A DNA stretch of 64,000 bases from Canna indica (lineage: Eukaryota; Streptophyta; Magnoliopsida; Zingiberales; Cannaceae). The notes beneath the pieces were generated by a model. It made no database searches. It was not told the origin of the DNA and was given only the letters and a program-made list of their open reading frames with translations. Location of the stretch: positions 39,021,501-39,085,500 of the forward strand of contig CP136898.1 of NCBI GenBank assembly GCA_034359265.1, in the 5' to 3' direction. Made by a program: the position numbers and the translations under genes. This document shows positions 34,001 to 44,126 of this stretch, piece after piece. Position 1 is the first letter of the stretch; every line of letters begins with the position of its first letter.

Positions 34001-37000
34001 TTAGGGAAAAAAATATCAAAAACAATTGGGGGCGTAAAAATTAAAATATTATACATTAAAATATTAGTTATGGTTAACCGGTACTCAAAAACTAAAATCA
34101 AAATCAAAAATCAAAAATTTAAAAAATCAAAAATCAAAATCAAAATTGAAATCGTCATATCAGTTAACCAAAAAATTTGGTTCAATTTTTGGCCGATTTT
34201 ATGGTCAACAGAATTTTTGGCTTTTTGCTCACCCCTACCTACATCTAGGGCCGAGCAAAACTCGATCCGACCTGAAACACCCAAAAAATTGACCCGAAAA
34301 TTCATTTCGGGTCGGATTATTCGGGTATATCGGGTTGGGTCGGGTTACAATTTTAAAATTTTCATCTACTATTTCGGGTTGGGTCGAGTTCGGGTGAAAA
34401 CCCTGTTTAACCCGGCCCGACCCTGTTTAAGTGAGCCGAGCAGCTCGTGAGCTACTCGAGATCGACTCGATGAAAACTCGAGCGGCTCGCGAGCCTAATT
34501 GAGCTTAATATATTGATATATAATTATATAAATATTAATATTTCATATGGGGTTGAGCATAAACCTGAGTCGAGCCGAGCTTAATCGAGCTTGAACGAGC
34601 TCAGTCACGCTTGAGAAAAATAAACGAGCCTAAACGAGCTTAAATGAGCCGAGCTCGAGTTACCTGAGTCGAGGTCGAGCCAATCTCGAGCCTGGATATT
34701 GAAGCTCGATCTAGCTCGAGTTCGAGCTCGAGCTCGAGCTCGAGCTCGACATTTCTTAAACTAGCAGAGCTTGAGCACAAGCAAGCTCGGCTCGATTACA
34801 CCCCTACCGTGGCCAACAACTTATTTATATCACCGACGGCTTGTGGGCCCTCGCTAAGCCGTGACTACTAACTTATTTCATTTCGTGCCCCGTGCGCGCC
34901 ATCGGTTATGAGCGACATGCTTAGGCGGCCGTATGCGAGCCGTGGCTGAGTTTATTATATCAGCCACATTCGCTGCGGCGGTCGGAAAGCCATGGATATT
35001 TTAAACGGCACAGGCGTCTATTGGTGAGTCTCGTTGGTGAAAACAATTATTCTAGTAGTGTGAGTTTCAAACCCTAATATAGTCGCTTAATGCATATTTT
35101 TCAGTTTATTTGGCATTGTATTCATCTTATGCATCTGTAATGTTAGGTTCTTTATCCTTATGTATGTGAAAGTGATGTTGGATGTTTATTTAGCTAGTCT
35201 TAGTACTTGGTTGTTAGGAATGAATTTCACTATCTTTTAGCAAAAAAAAAAACTAAACCTTTGAAAGAATTGAAGTTTGGGCTAAATCGAATCTAAAATT
35301 GATGGAGAAAAAGTATGGATATCGAGACCTATCATAGGTGTCAGTATCCAAATACCAACACGATACCTCTACACCTATAATAGGTGTTAGAATTAGAATT
35401 ATGATTTTTTTTAAAAATGTTTTAATATAAGATTAACATTATTATAATATATAAGATTATAATAAAAATATTAATATAGTATAGTATAATATTATAATAT
35501 AATAATACAAAATTATCATTTATATTTTAAAATATTTCAAAAAATTATAGAAGATTTTATGATAATAAATTTTTAAATTTAATGAGGTATTAATTTATAA
35601 TAGTTAAAGGTATGTAATTAGAAAAAAATAATTCATATGAGACTAAAAAATGTATTTATAATATTTAAGAATAATTATAAAATATTTTAACCGATATGGA
35701 TAAAGAAAAAAAAACTAATTTCATTTTTTTACAAAAAAGAAAAACTAGGCAAATCGGTGACAGATCTAGTCACCGAATTTCCATGAACCGATGCCAGACG
35801 ATGGTTTGCCTAGATTTTGAGAAAAACCGGATCCAAAATAGGCGTTGATTTTATTCTCCTCATTTTTTATACTTTTGAATTTGGTCCCCGTTTCATAATG
35901 ATATATATATTTTCTTATTTTTGCTATAGTGGAACCTAAATTCTCTAATATCATATAAAATTTTCTCGAGGCTGATAATTGAACCATGTTGATATAACTT
36001 TTAATTTATTAAGACTAAATTAAGCAATTTTTTAAATAAATAAATAGGTAAAATAATATTATTATAACATGTGCTGATACGTTATCTTAATATTTTGTGA
36101 TGGAAAATTGATGGGAAAATGTATTCGGGAGCTATTTTATAGTTTGGGAAAGCAATCGATAATTTATACATTAATAATGTTTCTTAATTAGTTTTATAAT
36201 TACATGTACCTGGTACCACTTTTTATTTCCGGTTAAGATAAAAGAATAGTAATATTAATTAATAATGTTTCTTGATTAATATTATTACAAGTTTTGAAGT
36301 CATACATATAATTAATTATTTATCTTCCTTTGTGAATTAGGATTACGATTGCTCAGTAGAATTCTTTTGGAGCCCATTCCTAGTAGAATTGAAGGAGAGA
36401 GAAGATCATGCCAAAATATTGAAGCTTGACAAGATCTTTGCTAACGGACGACGATGGTTAGGTGCCGATGTCATGATCTTTAACACTGGTCACTGGTGGA
36501 TGCACCATGGGAAGATGAGAGCGTAAGTACTAACATTCAACACCATGCCCATTTAATTGTAGTGTATCATGTAAATAGATCATGCCAAATTTTGTAAATA
36601 ATTATAATATGTAAAATGTTTCACATAGGTGGAACTATTTTCAACGTGGAGATCAAGTCACAGAGGACATGGAAGCTGCCGTGGCCTTCAATAGGGCTCT
36701 CAGGACATGGGCTCGTTGGGTTGATCGCAATGTTAACCCAAGGAAGACCATCGTGTTCTTTAGAAGTATCTCGCCTGAACACAAAACGTAAGCATGAAGT
36801 TTTTTGTTCTACTCCACTCGTTATGATTTCTACTTAAACAAATATATTAATATCTCGTGATAATTACTTGAATGCATGCAGGGAAAACCTACACTTTTGT
36901 TACAACCAAACAAAACCCATTACCAATGAAAGATATGTGCAATGGTTTCCTAAATCCATGGTGGATATTGTGGAGAGGACCATTAGGAAGATGACAATAC

Positions 37001-37230
37001 CAGTGACCTACCTAAATATCACTCGATTGTCTGAGTATCGAAGAGACGCCCACACAGCCATTTATACTTCAAGACAAGGCAAGCTTCTAACAATTGAGCA
37101 ACGATTGGATCCAACGAGGCATGCTGACTGTAGCCACTGGTGTTTGCCAGGATTGCCAGATACGTGGAACGTGCTTCTCTTTGCGTCCATCATGACAAGT
37201 TCATCGTCCATCATTTCGTCCACTAATTAA
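31049..37230 (+). CDS. Trichome birefringence-like (TBL) protein, polysaccharide O-acetyltransferase family, five exons
   Basis: Exons 31049-31596, 31690-31864, 36341-36522, 36629-36787 and 36882-37230 splice in phase (GT-AG) to 1413 nt, 470 residues, a normal TBL length. Residues 13-31 form a hydrophobic anchor (LLLCAIASFLGFLLLSCSL), so the protein should be a type II Golgi membrane protein. A Pro/Ser-rich stem follows. The PMR5N domain (about 127-183) has CDIFEGKWV, a Cys-rich core and WRWQPSGCDLPR. The PC-esterase domain has VGDSLNRN (GDS serine, about residue 201) and the DCSHWCLPG motif near the C-terminus (DxxH). Family members O-acetylate wall polysaccharides such as xylan; the exact substrate is not readable from sequence. 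Intron 2 is 4476 bp and loaded with repeats. The last 18 residues lie in a tandem repeat unit. All motifs are intact. Confidence 0.93.
32110..32640 (+). repeat. Left arm of large inverted repeat in TBL intron 2
   Basis: From GCGCCTATTAAGACGCTGG through ACTATTATAAATTAATACG to ATAATAGGTGTCGATGC. It matches, in inverted orientation, 35330-35890. The duplicate intron at 60420-60860 and 61848-61920 has the same arm. It is probably a foldback transposon arm. It contains the empty site AATATTTAA (32522-32530) for the Mutator-like element at 60860. Confidence 0.7.
32695..32865 (+). repeat. Dispersed repeat, copy 1 (TTAGGGTAAATTTCTATGTTGG type)
   Basis: Shares about 165 bp with 33345-33535 in the same intron and 62030-62215 in the duplicate, including ACATGTGGTTGAGACGTAGC and ATGGAATTGG-TTATTTAT. 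Non-coding and of unknown class. Confidence 0.75.
33345..33535 (+). repeat. Dispersed repeat, copy 2
   Basis: Second copy of the 32695-32865 repeat, with a small insertion (GGTTCAGT) before TTGAGACGTAGCAGTC. Confidence 0.75.
33540..34795. mobile_element. Composite of decayed DNA-transposon-like repeats with CTCGAG-rich tract
   Basis: Includes a stretch rich in AACCCGACC/GGGTCGGGT motifs (34250-34430) and a tract of alternating GAGCTC/CTCGAG (about 34430-34790, densest at 34715-34745). It ends in GATTACACCCCTAC, and ends of the CACCCCTAC type also occur at 34230-34240. These look like hAT-type MITE termini, but paired ends and target duplications could not be fixed. Confidence 0.4.
34800..35060. 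mobile_element. CACTA right-end fragment in TBL intron
   Basis: About 260 bp similar to the right subterminal region of the large CACTA element (29700-29958): shared GCCCCGTGCGCGCCATC, GTATGCGAGCCG, and an end ATTCTAGTAGTG at 35060. No matching left end is nearby, so it is a terminal fragment. Confidence 0.8.
35330..35890 (-). repeat. Right arm of large inverted repeat in TBL intron 2
   Basis: Inverted counterpart of 32110-32640. The reverse complement contains ACTATTATAAATTAATACC, TTGTATTATTATATTATAA and ACACCTATTATAGGTG. The arms are separated by about 2.7 kb of other repeats that probably inserted between them. Confidence 0.7.
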
Positions 37231-37531
37231 CTAAGTTTGTATTAGATTGTTTTGTTACTTATTATTTTTTAAATACACATTTTTTGTTCCATTTCTCTTT
37301 GTGTCCATCATGAAAAATTCATCTTCCATTATTTCATCCACAAATTAACTAAGTTCATATTGGGTTGTTTTGTTACTTGTTATTTTTTAAACATTCACTC
37401 TTTTTGTTCCACTTCTCTTTGTGTCCATCTTGACATATTCATCCTCCGTCATTTCATCCACTAATTAATTAAGTTTGTATTTGATTATTTTGTTACTTGT
37501 TATTTTTTAAATACTCACTCTTTTTTTCGTT
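37174..37531 (+). repeat. Three tandem ~120-bp repeats overlapping the TBL stop codon
   Basis: Units start near 37174, 37292 and 37412. Each has TTCTCTTTG-GTCCATC, a CATTTCATCCAC block, ACTAATTAA and TTTTGTTACTT(G)TTATTTTTTAAA. Unit 1 encodes the last residues of the TBL protein (from LLFASIM to the TAA). Units 2 and 3 are in the 3' untranslated region or beyond. Confidence 0.9.
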
Positions 37532-37539
37532 TTTATTAA

Positions 37540-38180
37540 TGTAACAAGTATTTGAGAAGCAATTCACACAATGGAGGATAAATGTAGATACGCAAATTAT
37601 GACTTGCATGCGGAAGAACAGCGTACTGTAATTGTGTTAATTTGTAAAAGTTAAATGTTAATTTATTCTTTTAATTTGTTACATGTATAACAACTATCTC
37701 TTGTTAATTACTAATTTTGTAAAGCAAACAATTGATGGAATCATACTTGTTTAGGTCAATGAGCCATAGAATTTGTATTAGTTGACTTTATGACTTTAGT
37801 CCTTTATGCATCTTGAGTTTTATTTGGGGCCTTAAATTTAATCAAATTAGATACCAAAATTTGGTTTTAGTCTGAAATACTTTCTCGAGCAAACAAGGTC
37901 AATGACAGTAATAGATTATTTGAAATACTTTCTCAAAAGTCCAAAAGAATGACTTCTCTCTTGTCAATGGGATCAATCATAATTGAATCGAGTACCATGG
38001 GATCGACAACTATTACTAAACAAAAATCTAGGGGAATACTTCAAACAGCACAGAGGCTAGTGCCATAGTTATTTGTGTTGGTGATGAATGTGATCTCAAT
38101 GATTTTAACGGATTTGATATATGGAATTTACTTGAATAATAAAGTGCTTGATTTTAAACCTACGGTTTAGCGAGAGAATT
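37540..38180. other. Intergenic, no gene recognised
   Basis: AT-rich sequence downstream of TBL. Short frames only. Confidence 0.5.
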
Positions 38181-39009
38181 AAAAATGAGCCTCAACAAAA
38201 CTTGTGTGATCAACATTTTAAGGTGCGACAATAATGCAAGAGGTTCATGCAAATGTTCCCATCTGTTTCAAGGGGAAACTCGATCAACTAAATTCTTTGA
38301 TCACAATGTCCCGAATGCGGCTAGCGTACGAAAGTCGTGTCAAATCCTAATATCGATTCATATGTATTCCACTCTGTCAAGTTATCCTCTCAACCATGAA
38401 ATGTCAAAAACTCTTTTCCGACTTTCATATCCACTCCGACTAGAGATTCCCGAGTGGACACTTGCAGAAGCACATAAGATACTATCTTCTCTCACTAGGA
38501 GTAACTGAGTCCTTGTTGGTTTCTCACCTACCTCCATGAAAGCTTCACTATGTCTAGTAGTACTCGACACACGACTTTGCAAGCCATGCAGGGATAGCAC
38601 CAAAGCGAGATCGTCAATCACAAGGTAACCATGACAATCTCGGGTCCAATGATTGCTTGCACTTACTATCACATGAGGAAGATCCTATTGACACTCATGT
38701 AAGGATTCCATTCGACGTTCCTCGAGTGGGTCCGTTCAACGAACTCATTCTCTAATGAGCACTTGTACTTGTACATTAATGACGCATCATGGGTAATTGT
38801 GAGATCAGCTACCCCCTATCAAATAGGGCATGTACCAAGTGCATTAGTCTTTCTGGAGTCACCGTTCCCCTACCTGATGATCCTACAAGTAGGAAACAGG
38901 AAAGGGTCCTCATCGAACCAAATGTCGTTGGAGTTTGTAGAGTAGGCAATGAAGCAAAGTTTAGCTTTGAACATGACCAGGGAAAGTACCAATTTGCCAA
39001 TCCTGGATT
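38181..39009 (-). repeat. Unclassified repeat flanking element E
   Basis: Moderate-GC block without domains. Its last ~75 bp occur inverted and diverged at 30010-30095, showing that it is a dispersed repeat. It may be part of an LTR retrotransposon into which element E inserted. Confidence 0.45.
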
Positions 39010-40442
39010 TGTTGTGTGAAATCTGATACTAGAAGGAGGGGTTTGAATAGTGTCTGTCCCATTTTTCAATTCTTTTCTTTTTGCTAAATTTTATCTTCAC
39101 TTAGGTGCAAGTGTTTCTTAGCAAAAGATGTGATCAAATATTAATAGCAATGACAAAAGCAAGTAAACAATGCAAACAAGGATAATTATAGTAGTTTGGC
39201 CAACTGCCTACTCCACTACTCTGGCTCATCACCAAGGATTTCTAACCACTACTTTATAGAGTTTGTGTTTCTCTTTGAATACAATGAGGACACTCTTCTC
39301 ACCACTCTGAGAACACCTCAATCCTATTCACCTAGGCAAAATACAATCCTATAAAGTTTTCCCTAAGTGTTTCCTAGCACACCTAGCAGCTATCTCAAAT
39401 GGAAAATAAGTTTACAATAAACTTCAAATACAGAGAAAAGAGCTTAAGAATGTAAAAATGAACCAATGCTCCTTTCCCAAGCTTTCAAGCTCCAACTTGT
39501 GGGAGGATGACTCTTTGAGATGCAGTAAGGTTGAAGATAGCAGGGAAGCAGCGCTCGAAATGAGTTGTCGACGGAAGCAGAGGGGGCGCAACAGTTCAAT
39601 CTTTGTGAAGGCTTAAAACACTTCTTTGATTGATCAATAAATTCTGTAAGAAAGATTAAAGAAGTTAGGTGAGGGGTATTTATAACCCCTCACTCGAACG
39701 ATTCGTTCAACGGGTAAAAAAATAGCTGTTGAAGCCGTTCGGTCGCTTGCTGATCGATCGATCGATCGACCGCCAATGCGACCACTGGCTTTGTGAGAGA
39801 GCTCGGTCGACTGACGGAAAACTATCGATCCCACATTCGGTCGACCAACTGGTCAACCGAATCAGTGGAGCCAGGGTCGCGCGACTTGTGATCCTCAATC
39901 CGATTGACTGACCGGTCGACCGGTGATCATTCTGCCAATTTTTTGCTTCGGTCGGTTGACCGACCTGTCGACCGTCGCAGTCTTGCGTAGATTCCTTCAC
40001 CAACTTCGGTCGACCGAATGGCTACTGCCAATTTTTACCGTCATTCGGTCGACCGAATAAGCTACTTAGTAGAATACTGCTATGTTCGGTCGACCGACCG
40101 GTCGACCGAACTCTGGCTGAGGCTGACTTGTTCTTGGATTTTTTTACATGCCTTTTTATGAATTTAGTTACCAAGTTTCAACTTGGATAACTTTACAATT
40201 TGGCTTGGGATAAACTTATCCTAGGGGTATATTACATGAATTCTACTTGATCTAAGCCCGAGCCTTTCTTCGACGTTTTCTTCTTCCGTTTCTTTGACGG
40301 TCTTTTCTTTCGTCTCGTTTGAACGGGCTTGGCATGCTTATCGCAACCTCAACCTGAACTTAAAGCTTCACACTTGGATTAAATACATGTTTGTTATTAT
40401 CAAAATAAAGATCGAGGCTTAAGAGAGAACCTTAAGTCAACA
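39010..40442 (-). repeat. Element E 3' LTR
   Basis: 1433 bp, TGTTG...CAACA on plus. The TATA-like motif on minus is near 39186-39193 (ACTATAATT). The palindrome array at 39735-40110 includes two perfect TTCGGTCGACCGAA copies at 40005-40018 and 40044-40057. Confidence 0.9.
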
Positions 40443-41095
40443 ATCTCCCCCTTTTTGATGATGACAAACATAACATGAAATTTTTTAGAAAGCATAAGTG
40501 TTTGTGAGTTTGAGTTAAGGCATTCATGAGTTAGGGCATGCAAGATATGTAACTTAACTTGGCATATGCATTCAACTATGTAACTTAGCATATGCATTCA
40601 ACTACTTATAACTCAACCTATGCTCCCCCTATCAATGTGCATATTCAAATAGTTATAACTTCAACCTATGCTCCCCCTATCAATGTGTATATTAGTTTTA
40701 ACTCCTCCTAACTATATAACTCACCCTAACTATATGCATCGTGAAAACCAAGTGTGACCTTACTTTTTCTCCCCCTTTTGACATCAATAAAAAAGGTAAG
40801 AATTAAGGTACAATTAATGAGTTTCATAAAAACCAAGAAATTCATAAAACCAAGTATCATCTATCACTATAGTCCTTCCCATTAATGTAAGCCTATAGAA
40901 GGCAAACACCAATAGGTCGCAAAGCCCCACTACAGAGCAATACATAAGTGTGATGATACTTTATAGAATGCAAATTTTGAAAAACATATACATTTTGAGG
41001 AAAAGCATTTTAATTACTAGGAAAAGCACAAATTCCTAATTGCATCCTTAAATTTGTAAAACTTTCTTCAACCAAGGGTTTTGTAAATATATCGG
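40443..41095 (-). other. Element E 3' non-coding segment with polypurine tract
   Basis: Minus AAAAAGGGGGAGAT immediately before U3. The rest is non-coding with CCCCCTATCAATGTG blocks shared with the same zone of B and C. Confidence 0.75.
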
Positions 41096-42680
41096 CAAGT
41101 TATTTATCGGTAGATACAAATTCTATCGATATATTTCCCTTAGTCACATTATCCCTAAGAAAATGGTGTCTTAAGTCAATATGCCTAGTTCTAGAGTGTA
41201 AGATGAGATTCTTTGTTAAGTTTATTGCACTAGTATTATCACAATGAATAGGTATGCAAGAATACCTAAGTCCATAGTCTAAAAGGTTTGTTTCATCCAA
41301 AGAACTTGTGCACAACAACTAGCCGCAACGATGTATTCCACTTCGGTAGTTGAAAGCGCAACTGAGTTTTGTTTTTTTGAGAACCAAGAAACAAGACTCG
41401 CTTCTAAGAATTGAAATACCCACTAGTGCTTTTTCTATCTACTTTACATTTGGCAAAATCAGCGTCCAGAAAACCGATTAAATCAAATGATGAATGACAT
41501 GGATACCATAGTCCTAAGTCAACCGTGCCCTTTAAATATCTCAATATGCGTTTTACCATACTTAAATGAGATATTTTAGGACAAGATTGATACCTAGCAC
41601 ATACACACACACTAAACATGATATCAGGTCTATTTGCGGTTAAGTAAAGAAGACTACCAATCATACCTCGATATCATTTTTCGTCAACTTTAATACCCTC
41701 TTCATCTTTATCAAGCTTGATGGATGCACTCATAGGTGTAGAAGCTATCTTGGCTTCATTCATCCCAAATCTTTGGATGAGCTAATTTGTGTACTTGGCT
41801 TGATTGATGAAGATTCCTTTGTTGGTTTGCTTGATTTGAAAACCAAGCATGAAGGAGAGCTCTCCCATCATGCTCATCTCAAACTCATCTTGCATACATT
41901 TAGCAAACCACTCAAAAAGCATTTCATTAGTAGCACAAAAAATTATGTCATCAACATAAATTTGAACTAATAACATATCATTATCATGATGCTTAATGAA
42001 AAGTTAAACATCGGCTTTTCCAATATCAAAACCATATTCAATTAAAAAGATTGAAAGTCTCTCATACCAAGCCCTAGGGGCTTCCTTTAAACCATATAAT
42101 GCCTTTTTAAGTTTGAAAACATGGTTTGGAAACTCAAAATTTTCAAATCCGGGGGTTGTTCAATATAGACTTCTTCATTAATGAAACCATTTTAAAATGT
42201 ACTTTTTACATCTATTTGAAAAAGTTTAAAACCCTTAAAACTAGCATATGCCAAAAGCATTCTAATTGCTTCTAATCTAGCTATGGGAGCATATGTTTCA
42301 TTATAGTCTATCCCTTCTTGTTGATTGTACCCTTGTGCCACTAACCTAGCTTTATTTCTAATAATTAATCCTTCTTCATCTAGCTTTTTTCTAAATACCC
42401 ATTTAGTTTCAATTATGGTTTGTTCACTAGGTCTAGGCACTAAGTCCCATACATCATTTTTAGCAAATTGGTTGAGTTCTTCTTGTATAGCTAGTACCCA
42501 AAACTCATCTTCTATTGCTTCCTTAATATTCTTAGGTTCTACTTGAGATACAAAAGCTACATGTTGACAAACATTCTTGAGTTTAGAACGCGTTACCACT
42601 CCTGTTGAAGGTTCTCCGATGACTTGATCCATTGGATGATCCTTTACCAACTGATATCCTTTAGGGAGAGGTGGTAGAGC
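41096..42680 (-). pseudogene. Element E reverse transcriptase and RNase H
   Basis: Copia RT begins with the KWVFRKKLDEEG segment and NKARLVAQGYNQQEGIDY, then TYAPIARLEAIRMLLA. The catalytic YVDDIIF lies near 41940-41960. RNase H follows, with ANRPDIMFSVCVCARYQ, FLDADFA and HCDNTSAINLTKN, ending with RTRHIDLRHHFLRD. Compared with the integrase frame, the RT middle has shifted to a different frame and RNase H returns, so at least two indels are present besides stops. The enzyme would copy the element RNA to DNA in virus-like particles. Confidence 0.88.
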
Positions 42681-42699
42681 TTCTTCTTCATCATCTTCA

Positions 42700-44126
42700 A
42701 CTTGAGGTAGATTCGAGGATGGTGGTTATTCATGTTGGGTCTCCTCCTTATCTTCATCCTCCACTTCTTTTTCATGAAGTGTGATATCCTCAAGTTCCTC
42801 ACCTACATTCACAATCTTCACATTTCTAGAAGAATCATTAGTTTCATTAAATGTGACATGCATGGATTCTTCAACAACGATTGTTCTACGATTGGAAACT
42901 CTATATGCCTTAGAATTAATGGAGTAACCTGGGAATATTCCTTCATCGGATTTAGAGTCAAATTTTCCCAAATTCTCCTTAGTATTTAATATAAAATATT
43001 TGCATCCAAAAATATGAAAATATCACACATTTGGGATTTTGCTATTCCAAAGCTCAAAAGGTGTTTTCTTAATTTTAGGTCTTAATAAAACTCGGTTAAG
43101 AACATAGCAAGAGATATTTATGGCTTCGGCCCTAAAATACTTAGGCAAATTATTTTCGCATAGCATGGTCCTAGCCATTTCTTGTAAGGTTCTATTCTTC
43201 CTCTCAACCACCTCATTTTGTTGAGGGATCCTAGGGGAAGAAAAGTTATGTTGAATACCTAAATCATCACAAAACTCGGAAAATTTCTCATTTTTAAACT
43301 CCCCTCCATTGTCACTTCTAATTTTCAAAATTGAAATTCCTTTTTCATTTGTAACTTTCTTTGCAAACTTTTTGAAAAATTCAAAAGTTTCATTTTTCTT
43401 AGCCAAAAAGAAAACCCATGTAAATCTAGAAAAATTATCAACTAATACATAACAATATAGTTTTCCACCTAGACTAGCTACATCACATGGACCAAAGAGA
43501 TCCATGTGCACAATCTCAAGAATTTTAGATGTACTAACTTAATTAATGCTATGAAATGAAGATTTGACTTGCTTACCTAGTTGACATGCATCAGAAAGTT
43601 TGTCTTTGTCAAATTTTATCTTGGGTAAGCCTTTAACTAATTGTTTCCTAGATATCTCTTGGATGAGGCTCATGCTAGCATGTCCTAGCCTTCTATGCCA
43701 TAACCAATAGTCATTCTCCATGGCAACTAAGCATCTAACATGAGGATTTGGCAAGACATTTAATTCTAAGGTGTATACGTTTTCTTGTCTATTTCCAATA
43801 AACATGATATCATTTGTTGGTGCACTTCTAACAATACATTTAGATGCTTCAAAAACTATTATGTATCCATTATCGCATAATTGTGATATGCTAATCAAAT
43901 TATATTTTAACCCATCAACTAATAAAATTTTCTTAACGCATGGGTAAGGGAGTATACCTATGTCACCAATGCCAACAATCTTACCTTTGGCATTGTCTCC
44001 AAATGTGACATGTCCACCATCTTTACTCGATAGGGTTGCAAATAAATTGATGTCTCCCGTCATGTGCTTTGAGCAACCGCTATCCAGTATCCAAGTGCTC
44101 CTACTTGCTTGAGGATGCTTCTCCAC
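42700..44126 (-). pseudogene. Element E protease and integrase
   Basis: The frame opens just upstream of 44126 and reads into the aspartic protease motif WILDSGCSKHMTGD (44060-44095). It then runs through a GAG-pre-integrase zinc domain (YWLWHRRLGHAS, ACQLGKQ, with one Cys replaced by Ser) to the integrase core, with acidic residues in MHMDLFGP, IRSDNGGEF and NEVVERKNRT. The C-terminal part has DEGIFPGY and KAYRVSNRRT. Interruptions lie at 43512-43538 and 42972-43022. The start of this frame overlaps the end of gag by about 25 nt in a different frame. Confidence 0.88.

Noticed and set aside
38763..38945. Possible organelle-derived insert
   Set aside because: I found no recognisable plastid or mitochondrial gene; a diverged copy elsewhere in the window shows it is a dispersed repeat.
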